Source of the DNA: Brevibacillus sp. DP1.3A | Lineage (GTDB): Bacteria; Bacillota; Bacilli; Brevibacillales; Brevibacillaceae | Direction of reading: 5' to 3' | Assembly (NCBI RefSeq): GCF_013284245.2 | Contig: NZ_CP085876.1 | Span: 2,835,001-2,899,000 of the forward strand | Length of the DNA stretch: 64,000 bases | The notes under the pieces: model-generated | What the model saw: only the letters and a program-made list of their open reading frames with translations | The model's database searches: none | What the model was told of the DNA's origin: nothing | Translations under genes and position numbers: made by a program | In this document: positions 46,443 to 55,766 of the stretch, one piece after another | Position numbering within the stretch: the first letter of the stretch is position 1 | Layout: each line of letters opens with the position of its first letter

Positions 46443-47984
46443 ATGGATCCTATAATTACTGTTGTCATTGTGCTCGTTGCCCTGCTGATTGGCTTGGGTG
46501 CTGGCTACTTCACTCGTAAATCGATTGCGGAAGCGAAGATCTCCAGTGCAGAAGAAGCTGCACGACAGATCGTGGAGGAAGCCAAGCGGGACGCCGAAGC
46601 CGTTAAGAAGGAGAAGGTGCTGGAGGCAAAGGATGAAGTGTTCAAGCTTCGATCCGAAGCGGAAACCGAATTGCGTGAGAGACGCAATGAGATCCAGCGT
46701 CAGGAACGACGAATTCTACAAAAAGAAGAATCGTTGGACCGCAAGATGGAACAGTTAGAGCGCAAAGAAGAAGAATTGTCTGAGCGTGACCGTGCCATCG
46801 CAGAACTGCAAAGCAAGGTAGAGCACTTATATAAAGAGCAAGTATCAGAGCTAGAACGAATCTCCGGCTTGACGCAGGATGAGGCGAAGACGATCATTCT
46901 CACTGATGTGGAGAATACCGTCCGTCACGAAATGGCTGTGATGATCAAGGAGATTGAGACTCAGGCTAAGGAAGAAGCGGACAAGCGTGCTCGTGAGATC
47001 ATTACGACCTCCATTCAACGTTGTGCAGCAGACCACGTAGCAGAAACAACCGTTTCTGTGGTTACGCTGCCAAATGATGAGATGAAGGGACGTATTATCG
47101 GACGCGAAGGACGTAACATTCGTGCCCTGGAGACGTTGACTGGTATCGATCTGATTATTGACGATACGCCAGAAGCAGTCATCCTGTCTGGCTTCGACCC
47201 GATTCGTCGGGAAATCGCCAAGACAGCACTGGATAAACTGGTCGCAGACGGTCGCATTCACCCAGCTCGCATCGAGGAAATGGTGGAAAAAGCGCGTCGC
47301 GAAGTAGACGAGCGAATCCGTGAATACGGTGAGCAAGCAACGTTCGAAACAGGCGTTCACGGCTTGCATCCAGATCTGATCAAGATTCTTGGACGTTTGC
47401 GTTATCGTACAAGCTACGGTCAAAACGTACTGAAGCACTCTATGGAAGTGGCACATCTCGCCGGTTTAATGGCGGCAGAACTAAAAGAAGATGTGAAGCT
47501 GGCCAAACGTGCAGGTTTGCTGCATGATATCGGAAAAGCGATTGACCATGAAGTAGAAGGTTCACACGTTGAAATCGGTGTAGAACTGGCTAAGAAGTAC
47601 AATGAGCATCACGTAGTAGTGAACAGTATTGCGTCTCATCACGGTGATACCGAACCAACTTCCGTCATTGCTATGCTCGTGGGAGCAGCTGACGCTCTGT
47701 CTGCCGCACGCCCAGGTGCACGCCGTGAGACATTGGAAACATATATCAGACGTTTGGAGAAACTGGAAGAAATCTCTGAGTCGTTCGATGGCGTAGAAAA
47801 GTCTTATGCGATTCAAGCAGGACGCGAAATTCGCGTGATGGTTCAACCTGATAAGATTGACGATGCGGAAGCTACCCGTCTGGCACGGGATATCACGAAA
47901 CGAATTGAAAATGAACTTGACTACCCAGGTCATATTAAAGTAACGGTTATCCGTGAAACACGGGCAGTTGAGTATGCAAAGTAA
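46443..47984 (+). CDS. rny: Ribonuclease Y
   Basis: Membrane-anchored endoribonuclease that initiates mRNA decay. The 513 residues comprise an N-terminal membrane segment (residues 4-23), a long coiled coil (about 30-170), a KH domain with [15 protein letters not shown] near residue 215, and an HD domain with [12 protein letters not shown] near residue 360. AAGGAGGTGA is present but its spacing to the only in-frame ATG is about 14 bases, longer than usual. The terminator stem begins within the stop codon. Confidence 0.96.
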   Translation: MDPIITVVIVLVALLIGLGAGYFTRKSIAEAKISSAEEAARQIVEEAKRDAEAVKKEKVLEAKDEVFKLRSEAETELRERRNEIQRQERRILQKEESLDRKMEQLERKEEELSERDRAIAELQSKVEHLYKEQVSELERISGLTQDEAKTIILTDVENTVRHEMAVMIKEIETQAKEEADKRAREIITTSIQRCAADHVAETTVSVVTLPNDEMKGRIIGREGRNIRALETLTGIDLIIDDTPEAVILSGFDPIRREIAKTALDKLVADGRIHPARIEEMVEKARREVDERIREYGEQATFETGVHGLHPDLIKILGRLRYRTSYGQNVLKHSMEVAHLAGLMAAELKEDVKLAKRAGLLHDIGKAIDHEVEGSHVEIGVELAKKYNEHHVVVNSIASHHGDTEPTSVIAMLVGAADALSAARPGARRETLETYIRRLEKLEEISESFDGVEKSYAIQAGREIRVMVQPDKIDDAEATRLARDITKRIENELDYPGHIKVTVIRETRAVEYAK

Positions 47985-48013
47985 AGTGGCTGCGTGCCAC
48001 TTTACTTTTTTTG
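47981..48013 (+). terminator. Intrinsic terminator after rny
   Basis: GTAAAGTGGC and GCCACTTTAC form a perfect 10-bp stem with a five-base loop, then seven T. The stem includes the rny stop codon. Confidence 0.92.
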
Positions 48014-48093
48014 TAGCACATCAAATGGTTGACGATGTCAAGTTTTCTAATGAGCAGAGGAATTGTGTATACTAGCAATGAGGTGATTTGGTA

Positions 48094-48888
48094 ATGAAGT
48101 TGTTATTCATTGGAGATATTATGGGCTCGCCTGGCAGAGAGATCGTGAAAACATATCTGCCGTTATTGAAACGAAAATACAACCCTACCTTTATCGTAGC
48201 GAATGGAGAGAACGCTGCGCATGGTCGCGGGATCACAGAGAAAATTACCAAGGAGCTATTCGCGTGGGGAGTTCAAGCGATTACGCTCGGGAATCATACG
48301 TGGGACCAAAGGGAAATTTTCGATTTTATTGATGATGAACCGCGGATGATCAGACCCGCGAATTTCCCAGAAGGGGCTCCTGGAAAAGGGATTACATATA
48401 TCAAACAACATGAAGGGGAACTAGCCGTCATTAATTTGATGGGGCGTACGTTCTTGCCACCGCTCGACTGTCCGTTCCAAATGGCTGATAAGCTAGTAGA
48501 GCAAGCTCGGAAGCGTACGAAGCTCATTTTTGTAGACTTTCATGCGGAAGCCACATCGGAAAAGCAAGCAATGTCATGGTATCTCGATGGGAAGGTTACG
48601 GCGGTCGTGGGGACACATACCCATGTGCAAACCGCTGATGAACGTATATTGCCTCAAGGAACCGGATTCTTGTGTGATGTAGGAATGTGTGGCCCGAGTA
48701 ATGGCATTTTGGGGATGGAGCGAGAAGCTGTTATTAAGAAATTTTTGACACAGCTCCCTGTTCGCTTTGAGGTAGCGCCAGATCCTGCGCAGTTGAATGC
48801 GGTGCTGATTACTCTAGATAAAACGACTGGGCATGCGAAAAAAATGGAGCGAATCAGAATTGACTCTGACCATCCGTTTATGGAATAA
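48094..48888 (+). CDS. ymdB: YmdB family metallophosphodiesterase
   Basis: A 264-residue phosphodiesterase of the calcineurin-like superfamily, DUF1423 type. Metal ligands are visible in FIGDIMGSPGR, NGENAAHG, GNHTWDQ, DFHAEATSEK and GTHTHVQTAD. B. subtilis YmdB hydrolyses 2',3'-cyclic nucleotides and controls the switch from motility to biofilm genes. ATG 48094 follows GAGGTGA by about 9 bases; an in-frame TTG at 48088 is less well placed. It lies between rny and spoVS as in Bacillus. Confidence 0.93.
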   Translation: MKLLFIGDIMGSPGREIVKTYLPLLKRKYNPTFIVANGENAAHGRGITEKITKELFAWGVQAITLGNHTWDQREIFDFIDDEPRMIRPANFPEGAPGKGITYIKQHEGELAVINLMGRTFLPPLDCPFQMADKLVEQARKRTKLIFVDFHAEATSEKQAMSWYLDGKVTAVVGTHTHVQTADERILPQGTGFLCDVGMCGPSNGILGMEREAVIKKFLTQLPVRFEVAPDPAQLNAVLITLDKTTGHAKKMERIRIDSDHPFME

Positions 48889-48930
48889 TGGGAATAAGAT
48901 TAGAATTTTTTGAATCTTTCAAGCAAGTTA

Positions 48931-48959
48931 GCAGGAATTTTTAGGGGTTATGCGAATAT
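48931..48959 (+). promoter_or_regulatory. Sigma-H type promoter of spoVS
   Basis: GCAGGAATT at 48931-48939 matches the sigma-H -35 (RnAGGAwWW) and TGCGAATAT at 48951-48959 matches the -10 (RnnGAAT) except for its first base; spacing is 11. spoVS is sigma-H dependent in B. subtilis. Confidence 0.65.
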
Positions 48960-49006
48960 CATTCTAATGATGACAGGATTCCTATCAGACGGGAGGTTCA
49001 AAAAGG

Positions 49007-49267
49007 ATGGAAGTATTAAAAGTTTCAGCAAAGTCTAACCCCAATTCCGTAGCTGGTGCCCTTGCCGGAGTTCTTCGTGAACGAGGCGCGGCTGAGATCC
49101 AAGCCATTGGCGCTGGGGCGCTTAATCAAGCTGTGAAGGCAGTAGCAATCGCACGAGGGTTCGTAGCGCCGAGTGGAGTTGACCTCATTTGTATTCCAGC
49201 CTTTACCGACATCGTGATTGATGGAGAAGAGCGAACTGCAATCAAATTAATCGTAGAACCCAGATGA
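49007..49267 (+). CDS. spoVS: Stage V sporulation protein S
   Basis: An 86-residue Alba-like-fold protein that is nearly invariant among spore formers. It shows VLKVSAKSNPNSVAGALAG at the N-terminus and KAVAIARGFVAPSGVDLICIP in the middle, given here as family hallmarks. It influences completion of sporulation and septation. GGGAGG lies 10 bases before ATG. A terminator follows. Confidence 0.96.
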   Translation: MEVLKVSAKSNPNSVAGALAGVLRERGAAEIQAIGAGALNQAVKAVAIARGFVAPSGVDLICIPAFTDIVIDGEERTAIKLIVEPR

Positions 49268-49290
49268 TACAACTGCAAATGCTTCACCTG

Positions 49291-49323
49291 CCTGTTTGTT
49301 CGAAGAATGAACAGGTTTTTTCG
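49291..49323 (+). terminator. Intrinsic terminator after spoVS
   Basis: CCTGTTTGTTC pairs with GAATGAACAGG over 11 bp (two G-T pairs) with a three-base loop, then TTTTTT. Confidence 0.82.
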
Positions 49324-49374
49324 TTTGTCCAGAAGTATGACCTCCGAAGAGATCGAAGAAAGGGACGTTTCCAT

Positions 49375-50313
49375 ATGAAAATCTTTGATGCGCATAGCGA
49401 TGTATTATGCAAGCTATGGCAGAACCCCGAGCTGGACTTTTATAAAGAAGACAAGCTCTTGCAAGCTGGTTTTACCGCCCTTGAAAAAGGGAATGTAGAC
49501 ATACAAGTGCTTGCCTGTTTCGTCCCTTCTCAAGTGCCTTTTGGACGTCGTTTTCATTCTGTACTAGAAATGATCGATATTTTTTATCAAGAGGTGGCCA
49601 GTGATAAATTCCGGCCCATTTTCACAAAGGCAGATTTGGCTGAATGCGTATTAAAGGGACAGAAAGGGGCTATTCTGTTTGTAGAAGGTGCGCATGCATT
49701 AGAAGAGAGTCTGGTTCAGCTACGTACGTGGTTCCGGCTTGGTGTACGAGGAATGACGCTGACCTGGAATCATGGCAATGCCATAGCGAGTGGAAATGGA
49801 GAGCCGAATCCAGGTGGACTTACTTCATTTGGACGAGAAGTCATAGAAGAAATGAATCGGCTGGGGATGATCATTGATGTTTCGCATTTGGCCGATCCTG
49901 GATTCTGGGATGTACTAGAATGCTCGAAAGCACCAGTGATCGCTTCCCACTCGAACGTGAGAAGCCTATGCAATCACTCTCGCAATTTGCCGGACGAGCA
50001 AATTCGAGCGTTAATCGCCAAAGACGGCGCGATTGGCTTAACGTTTGTAGACTTCTTTACCGTGCCGGACAAGCGCACGGTTTGGATCGATGACTTGCTG
50101 CGCCACTTGGATCACATCTGCGCGTTGGGGGGCGTAAACCACGTAGGTTTTGGCTCCGATTTCGATGGTATTACCGAGACGTTTGGAGACATGGCATCCG
50201 CGGCAGATTACTCCCAATTACTAGAAGCTTTGTTAAAACGTTATAAAGAGGCGGAAGTATTGAAATTTGTGCAAGGAAATTGGTTGCGTGTTTTCGGAAA
50301 CGTGCTACAATAA
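49375..50313 (+). CDS. M19 family (renal-type) membrane dipeptidase
   Basis: Zinc dipeptidase of 312 residues, TIM-barrel fold. Metal ligands are seen in DAHSDV at the N-terminus, the bridging glutamate in FVEGAHALE near residue 100, and the histidines in IDVSHLAD and ASHSNVRSL. No signal peptide, so it is probably cytoplasmic. ATG 49375 follows AAAGGGAC with rather long spacing; the frame is open back to 49264, but that part covers the spoVS terminator. Substrates may be wall or dietary dipeptides; sequence does not tell. Confidence 0.9.
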   Translation: MKIFDAHSDVLCKLWQNPELDFYKEDKLLQAGFTALEKGNVDIQVLACFVPSQVPFGRRFHSVLEMIDIFYQEVASDKFRPIFTKADLAECVLKGQKGAILFVEGAHALEESLVQLRTWFRLGVRGMTLTWNHGNAIASGNGEPNPGGLTSFGREVIEEMNRLGMIIDVSHLADPGFWDVLECSKAPVIASHSNVRSLCNHSRNLPDEQIRALIAKDGAIGLTFVDFFTVPDKRTVWIDDLLRHLDHICALGGVNHVGFGSDFDGITETFGDMASAADYSQLLEALLKRYKEAEVLKFVQGNWLRVFGNVLQ

Positions 50314-50382
50314 AGCATGAGGATATTAATGTACCAAGTTCAACATTAAAATTCAGGTCAAAAGTAAGTTGAGTAAAAGCAC

Positions 50383-50411
50383 TTGCAATTTGACATGGAC
50401 AGGACTACAAT
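50383..50411 (+). promoter_or_regulatory. Sigma-A promoter of korAB
   Basis: TTGCAA at 50383-50388 and TACAAT at 50406-50411 with 17-base spacing. About 95 bases of leader follow before korA. Confidence 0.65.
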
Positions 50412-50507
50412 TGTTACTGTCTATGCACAGAAATGTCACATCTTATCAGTCTTTTTAAGGTGTGATAGGGCAGCTTTTCTCACAGTCACTGAAAGGGTGG
50501 AATCTGA

Positions 50508-52286
50508 ATGATTAGTCAACTTTCCTGGAAAGTTGGAGGACAGCAAGGGGAGGGCATCGAGAGTACTGGTGAGATTTTCTCGATGGCAATGAACCGGATG
50601 GGGTACCATCTGTATAGCTACCGTCACTTCTCTTCCCGTATTAAGGGTGGACACACGAACAATAAAATTCGCGTGAGCACAACGCCAATGCGTGCGATCT
50701 CTGACGATCTGGACATTCTCGTAGCGTTTGACCAAGAGACGATCGATTTCAATGCGCATGAGCTGCGTGAAGGCGGTATCATTATCGCGGACGCGAAATT
50801 TAATCCAAAGTTGCCGGACGGCTTGAAGCCAGTTCGCTTCTTCACTGTACCACTGACTGAGATCGCTGATGAGCTGGGAACTTCCCTGATGAAAAACATG
50901 GTGTCGATTGGTGCGTCCAGTGCCATCCTCGGCATTTCAGTGGAAAGCTTCCGTCCCATTGTTGAAGATATGTTCCTCCGCAAGGGCGAAAAAGTGGTTG
51001 AAAAGAACATGGATGCCATTCGCCGCGGTTTTGATTTTGTAAATGAATTGACTGGTGGTCAACTGCCTGAGTTCCAAATGGAAAAGGCTGATCCACAAAA
51101 ACAACTGTTCCTCATCGGTAACGATGCGATCGCTCTGGGTGCTGTAGCAGCAGGCTGCCGTTTCATGCCAGCTTACCCGATCACACCTGCTTCCGAGGTA
51201 ATGGAATACTTGATTAAAAAGCTGCCTAAATTGGGCGGTACTGTTATCCAAACAGAAGACGAGATTGCTGCAATTACGATGGCAATCGGTGCTAACTTCG
51301 CGGGTGCTCGTTCCTTGACTGCTTCTGCAGGTCCTGGTCTGTCCCTGATGATGGAAGCAATTGGTCTGGCTGGTATCACGGAACAACCAGTTGTAATCGT
51401 GAACACACAGCGTGGTGGCCCATCTACTGGTATGCCTACCAAAATCGAGCAATCCGATGTGAATGCTATGATCTACGGTACGCATGGTGACATTCCAAAA
51501 GTAGTTATCGCGCCAAGCACAGTAGAAGAGTGCTTCTACGATGCAGTTGAAGCGTTTAACATTGCGGAAGAATACCAACTGCCTGTTATCCTGATGACAG
51601 ACTTGACGCTGTCCTTGGGTAAACAAACCGTTGTTCCATTTGACTACAGCAAAGTAGAAATCCGCCGCGGAAAACTGCTTGCTGGACAAGAATTGCCAGA
51701 AAAAGAGCAAAACGACCTGTTCAAACGTTATGAAGTAACAGAAGACGGCGTTTCTCCTCGTGTTATTCCTGGTCAAAAATACGGTCTGCACCACGTAACT
51801 GGTGTTGAGCATGATCAAACTGGTCGTCCATCTGAGAATGCTGCAAACCGTATTCAACAAATGGATAAACGTATGCGCAAAATGGAAGGCGTCCTGAAAA
51901 ACTTCAAAGGCGCTGTAACAGCAGATGCTCCTCACGCTGACGCGGATGTTCTGGTTGTGGGTATCAACTCCACAATTGGTACCATTCAAGAAGCAAAAGG
52001 CCGTCTGGAACAAGAGGGAATGAAAGTAAACCATGCACAAATCCGTTTGCTGCATCCGTTCCCAACTGAAGAAATCAAAGCACTCGTAGATAAAGCGAAG
52101 AAAGTTGTTGTTGTTGAGCACAACGCTCAAGCGCAAGTAACAAGCTTGCTCAAACAACACGTTGGAAACGCTGAAAAAATCGAATCCGTGCTTAAATATG
52201 ACGGTAACCCATTCCTGCCGAAGGAAATCTATGCTGAAGTGAAGGAGCTGGTAAAACATGGCGACTATGAAAGAGTTTCGAAATAA
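50508..52286 (+). CDS. korA: 2-oxoacid:ferredoxin oxidoreductase, fused gamma-alpha subunit
   Basis: With KorB it oxidatively decarboxylates a 2-oxoacid, most likely 2-oxoglutarate, to the acyl-CoA and reduces ferredoxin. The 592 residues start with a gamma domain (GQQGEGIESTGEIF and SRIKGGHTNNKIR, about residues 1-185), followed by the alpha pyrimidine-binding domain (PAYPITPASEVMEYL near 222) and a C-terminal transketolase-like domain. ATG follows GAAAGGGTGG. The gene end overlaps korB by 29 bases. No separate ferredoxin-like delta subunit is adjacent. Confidence 0.94.
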   Translation: MISQLSWKVGGQQGEGIESTGEIFSMAMNRMGYHLYSYRHFSSRIKGGHTNNKIRVSTTPMRAISDDLDILVAFDQETIDFNAHELREGGIIIADAKFNPKLPDGLKPVRFFTVPLTEIADELGTSLMKNMVSIGASSAILGISVESFRPIVEDMFLRKGEKVVEKNMDAIRRGFDFVNELTGGQLPEFQMEKADPQKQLFLIGNDAIALGAVAAGCRFMPAYPITPASEVMEYLIKKLPKLGGTVIQTEDEIAAITMAIGANFAGARSLTASAGPGLSLMMEAIGLAGITEQPVVIVNTQRGGPSTGMPTKIEQSDVNAMIYGTHGDIPKVVIAPSTVEECFYDAVEAFNIAEEYQLPVILMTDLTLSLGKQTVVPFDYSKVEIRRGKLLAGQELPEKEQNDLFKRYEVTEDGVSPRVIPGQKYGLHHVTGVEHDQTGRPSENAANRIQQMDKRMRKMEGVLKNFKGAVTADAPHADADVLVVGINSTIGTIQEAKGRLEQEGMKVNHAQIRLLHPFPTEEIKALVDKAKKVVVVEHNAQAQVTSLLKQHVGNAEKIESVLKYDGNPFLPKEIYAEVKELVKHGDYERVSK

Positions 52287-53124
52287 CGTAAAGCCAAACT
52301 GGTGCCCAGGCTGTGGAGACTTCTCCATCCAAGCGGCTATTCAACGCGCTGCAGCGAACGTAGGTCTGGAACCTGAAAATCTGGCGGTTGTTTCCGGTAT
52401 CGGTTGCTCTGGTCGTATTTCCGGCTACATCAACTGTTATGGTTTCCACGGTATTCACGGACGTTCCCTGCCAATCGCACAAGGTGTGAAAATGGCGAAC
52501 CGCGAGCTGACAGTTATCGCAGCAGGTGGTGACGGGGATGGTTTCGCGATCGGTATGGGCCATACTGTACACGCTATCCGTCGTAATATGAACGTTACGT
52601 ACATCGTAATGGATAACCAAATCTACGGTCTGACAAAAGGTCAAACCTCCCCGCGTTCCGCGACTGGTTTCGTGACCAAGTCTACACCGGCAGGTTCCAT
52701 CGAGTCCTCGATTTCTCCAGTTGAACTGGCGCTGTCTGTAGGTGCGACATTCGTTGCTCAATCCTTCTCCAGCGATCTGAAGGGCTTGACTGAACTGATT
52801 GAAAAAGGTATCCAACACGAAGGCTTCTCCTTGATCAACGTATTCAGCCCTTGTGTAACCTACAACAAGGTAAACACATACGACTGGTTCAAAGAGAACA
52901 TCGTACCAGTAGACACACTCGAAGGATACGATCCACATGACCGTATCAAAGCAATGTCTACCTCTATGCAACACAAAGGCCTGATTACAGGTCTGATCTA
53001 CCAAAACACTGAGCAAAAACCTTACGAAGCTCTCGTAAATGGCTTCAAAGAAGAAGGTTTGGTGAACCAAGACATTCGCTTGTCTGAAGAAGACTTCGAA
53101 AAATTGGTTAAAGAATTTGCTTAA
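52258..53124 (+). CDS. korB: 2-oxoacid:ferredoxin oxidoreductase beta subunit (TPP-binding)
   Basis: The 288-residue catalytic subunit. CPGCGDFSI near residue 17 and GIGCSGRI supply cluster or structural cysteines; the thiamine diphosphate motif is GGDGDGFAIG ... MDNQIYGLTKGQTSP near residues 90-130. ATG 52258 lies 10 bases after GAAGGAG; ATG 52267 is a possible alternative. It overlaps korA by 29 bases, consistent with coupled translation of a 1:1 complex. A shared bidirectional terminator follows. Confidence 0.95.
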   Translation: MATMKEFRNNVKPNWCPGCGDFSIQAAIQRAAANVGLEPENLAVVSGIGCSGRISGYINCYGFHGIHGRSLPIAQGVKMANRELTVIAAGGDGDGFAIGMGHTVHAIRRNMNVTYIVMDNQIYGLTKGQTSPRSATGFVTKSTPAGSIESSISPVELALSVGATFVAQSFSSDLKGLTELIEKGIQHEGFSLINVFSPCVTYNKVNTYDWFKENIVPVDTLEGYDPHDRIKAMSTSMQHKGLITGLIYQNTEQKPYEALVNGFKEEGLVNQDIRLSEEDFEKLVKEFA

Positions 53125-53137
53125 GTTTGTTAGAGTG

Positions 53138-53168
53138 AAAAACCTCTCCTTAACGGGAGAGGTTTTTT
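53138..53168. terminator. Bidirectional terminator between korB and the YkvI-type gene
   Basis: AAAAACCTCTCC and GGAGAGGTTTTT form a 12-bp stem with a six-base loop. A-tract on the left and T-tract on the right let it serve both converging genes. Confidence 0.9.
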
Positions 53169-53170
53169 TA

Positions 53171-54205
53171 TTACATACGATCGCGCCACTGCCTGTACAC
53201 GAGCATGACAAGGAAAAAGACGACCAGTTGACCAAAGAGTGGATACAGGAAGCGGAGAAGCGAGCTAAACCCGATAAAACTGATCAAATAACAAATCAGC
53301 AAAATCCCAAGTAGAATAGTCGGACCTCGAAGGGGGGTAACTTGTCTTATCTGTTGGGCTAGACCAAAAACGTTAGCTACAAGTGTCGAGAAGATTTCCG
53401 CATACACCAATAGGGAGAACAAAAAGGGAATAGTCGGTCCCAAGCCTTGCAGCACAGCAATCATGGGCATTTCCGCGTGATGAATTCCCGGCATTTTTAC
53501 AGACAGAGAAGCGTAGGCGAGTAATAGCAGAAGGCCTATTCCTAACCCCCCTATGATTCCCCCTAGGATGAGAGGCTTCTCGCTCGTACTCTGTCTGCCC
53601 ATCGGAATCAAAACCGCTTGTGTAAGCGTGACATTTAAGGCAACATAATAAAAGGGAGAACTAAGCCACGCCCAAGGCCGTAACGATTCAACGACGACAT
53701 TCGTATCTAACCATGGCTTCGTATAAAGGAAGACAAGTACAGTAAAGCCAATGAGCATCGGAACAAAAATGCTGTTCACGTGATGGATGGCAAACAGCCC
53801 TTTTTTCGTCACGAAAAAAATCAAAATCATGCTAAACCAAATGCCGATTTGGGGAGATAATCGAAAAGACTCCCAAAAAATCGCGCCGGTAGCAGCGAGC
53901 ATGACGGAGGTAGTACCTAGCAATACGGTTAGAAGCAAGGTATTAAATACAGTGCCAAACGGATGTCCAAATAAATAGGTGCTGACTTCTTGATAGGAAT
54001 CGGCCTGAATCCGATAGGCAATCAGCATGACGCGGATGCCTGCCCAAATAAACAGCGTCGTCGCCAGAATGATGCCTACTAAGCCTTGTGTTCCATATTG
54101 AACAAAGAACTCTACAATTTCTTTGCCAGAGGCAAAACCAGCTCCTACGACTGTCCCAATATACGTAAAAGCGATCTGCCATGCGGCTCTCCATGTTCCT
54201 TGCAT
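53171..54205 (-). CDS. ykvI: YkvI family integral membrane protein
   Basis: A 344-residue hydrophobic protein with about ten membrane segments. The N-terminal FTYIGTVVGAGFASGKEIVEF motif (in parts) is typical of the YkvI family, which is distantly related to APC/SSS-type secondary transporters. Substrate unknown. The start codon at 54205 on the minus strand is preceded by GGAGGT. It is the first gene of the reversed, mixed-orientation segment and converges on korB. Confidence 0.88.
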   Translation of the reverse strand: MQGTWRAAWQIAFTYIGTVVGAGFASGKEIVEFFVQYGTQGLVGIILATTLFIWAGIRVMLIAYRIQADSYQEVSTYLFGHPFGTVFNTLLLTVLLGTTSVMLAATGAIFWESFRLSPQIGIWFSMILIFFVTKKGLFAIHHVNSIFVPMLIGFTVLVFLYTKPWLDTNVVVESLRPWAWLSSPFYYVALNVTLTQAVLIPMGRQSTSEKPLILGGIIGGLGIGLLLLLAYASLSVKMPGIHHAEMPMIAVLQGLGPTIPFLFSLLVYAEIFSTLVANVFGLAQQIRQVTPLRGPTILLGILLICYLISFIGFSSLLRFLYPLFGQLVVFFLVMLVYRQWRDRM

Positions 54206-54258
54206 CTCAGACCTCCTGTCCCACCTTATTCCATCCTATGAGAGGGAGTGAACCGAAT

Positions 54259-55008
54259 ATGCGCGTTACCGTGTTAGGCTATCAATCTCCTTATCCTGGC
54301 CCTGGAGGTGCTACTCCGGGTTACCTGATTGAGACAGACCGTGTCAAAATTCTTCTCGACTGCGGCAGCGGTGTTCTTGCACAGCTAGGTAAGCATTTGC
54401 CCATTTATGAGCTGGATGCCATGCTCTTATCTCACTATCATCATGATCATGTTGCGGATGTAGGAGTGATGCAGTACGGTTTGATGGTTCATCAGCTATT
54501 TGGCCAAAGACCTGCTGACAAGCCGCTTCCGATCTACGCTCCAGCGCTGCCAGTGGCTAATGCCCAGACATTGGTGTATCGAGATGCGACCACATTTACC
54601 CCAATCACAGGAGAAACGTCTGTTACCATTGGGGACGTTTCGATCACTTTTTTACGGACAGACCATGGTGATGGAGATCCATGCTACGCCATGCGCTTAG
54701 AAGCAAACGGACGTGTCCTCGTATACGGTGCTGACAGTGGACCAGGTACAGCCTGGGAAGGGTTTGCAAATCAAGCGGATTTGTTTATTTGCGAGGGGAC
54801 CTATCTGGATTACAATTTAACAGCGAAGCCAAATGGGCACCTGTCTGTTCGCCAAGCGGCAGAACTGGCACAATCTCTATCCTGCCGTTCTTTATTAGTT
54901 ACACATTTGTTTTACGGCTATGAGGAGTCTCAAGTAATTGCGGAGGCCAATGCCTTTGTCGCAGGTGCCGTTTATGCGGCGCGCATCGGTCTACAAATCG
55001 ATTTATAA
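54259..55008 (+). CDS. yhfI: Metallo-beta-lactamase fold hydrolase (YhfI-like)
   Basis: A 249-residue MBL-fold enzyme of the RNase Z/YhfI type. The metal motif is LSHYHHDHVAD near residue 60, followed by TDHGDGDPCYAMRLE and ADSGPGTAWE regions; a late histidine is seen in LLVTHLFYGYEE. ATG 54259 follows GAGAGGGAGTGA. The 53 bases between it and the diverging YkvI gene leave room for both ribosome binding sites only, so promoters must overlap the coding starts. mnmM follows after 33 bases. Confidence 0.9.
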   Translation: MRVTVLGYQSPYPGPGGATPGYLIETDRVKILLDCGSGVLAQLGKHLPIYELDAMLLSHYHHDHVADVGVMQYGLMVHQLFGQRPADKPLPIYAPALPVANAQTLVYRDATTFTPITGETSVTIGDVSITFLRTDHGDGDPCYAMRLEANGRVLVYGADSGPGTAWEGFANQADLFICEGTYLDYNLTAKPNGHLSVRQAAELAQSLSCRSLLVTHLFYGYEESQVIAEANAFVAGAVYAARIGLQIDL

Positions 55009-55041
55009 CGTTGTTTGTGTACATAGAGAGGAGAGTTGACT

Positions 55042-55602
55042 GTGTTTCCAAATGTATTAGAAGTCGCACGCAAATTAATCCGTGAACGGGTACAAGTAGG
55101 AGAAACTGTTGTAGACGCCACGATGGGGAATGGAAATGACACCTTATTTCTTGCGCAATTGGTGCAAGAAGAAGGGAAAGTAATCGCCTTCGATATCCAG
55201 CCACAGGCGATCGAGAAAACGCGAGAGAGACTCGAGAGAGAAGGTCTGGCGAACAGAGTAGAAATGAAGCTCGCCAGTCATGAGGAAATTGACAAGCTGG
55301 AGATAAGTGCCGCGGCGATTATGTTTAATTTGGGCTATTTGCCGGGTGGAGACAAAGAAATCACAACACAAGCGAGCAGTACCATTCAGGCGATTCAATC
55401 AGGGTTGAGCGTACTCAGACCAGGCGGAATCATGACGGTCATGATTTACTGGGGACATCCGGCGGGAGAAACGGAAAAAGAGGCAGTGGAAACATTTTGC
55501 CACGAGCTAAGTCAATTGGATTATTTGGTTTTAAAATACCAATATATCAATCAGCAAAACCAAGCCCCGTTTTTACTGGCCATCGAACGCAGGGAGCAAT
55601 AA
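55042..55602 (+). CDS. mnmM: tRNA 5-aminomethyl-2-thiouridine methyltransferase MnmM (YtqB)
   Basis: A 186-residue class I SAM methyltransferase. The SAM motif is VVDATMGNGNDTLFLA near residue 26, with AFDIQ for the ribose-binding acid, and the family-specific NLGYLPGGDK near residue 97. B. subtilis YtqB was shown to act as MnmM in wobble-uridine modification. GTG 55042 lies about 7 bases after AGAGGAGAG; a TTG at 55036 is too close. It follows the YhfI-type gene by 33 bases, probably in the same transcript. Confidence 0.9.
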   Translation: MFPNVLEVARKLIRERVQVGETVVDATMGNGNDTLFLAQLVQEEGKVIAFDIQPQAIEKTRERLEREGLANRVEMKLASHEEIDKLEISAAAIMFNLGYLPGGDKEITTQASSTIQAIQSGLSVLRPGGIMTVMIYWGHPAGETEKEAVETFCHELSQLDYLVLKYQYINQQNQAPFLLAIERREQ

Positions 55603-55766
55603 AGAGAACGAAACGGGATCCTTTCCCGGGCAAGCGCAACATCCGACATCATTCCTATGGGAAAGCAATTATTTTGTCAGGTCGCGTAGAGGTGTACAAA
55701 AATAGGCACGCTCTTGCTCTTTCTGGCACATACCCTATGTAGAGCAATGTGGCAAGGGGGATCTAC

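Noticed and set aside
50937-52328. Long minus-strand open frame (463 codons) opposite korA
   Set aside because: It is fully antisense to a well-supported gene; the translation is rich in Phe, Cys and His with no domain, as expected from the complement of a codon-biased gene.
53117-53314. Plus-strand frame of 65 codons after korB
   Set aside because: It runs through the korB terminator and the 3' end of the opposing membrane protein gene, and has no ribosome binding site.
55497-55742. Plus-strand frame of 81 codons at the end of mnmM
   Set aside because: It overlaps mnmM in another frame and has no Shine-Dalgarno sequence or similarity I recognise.
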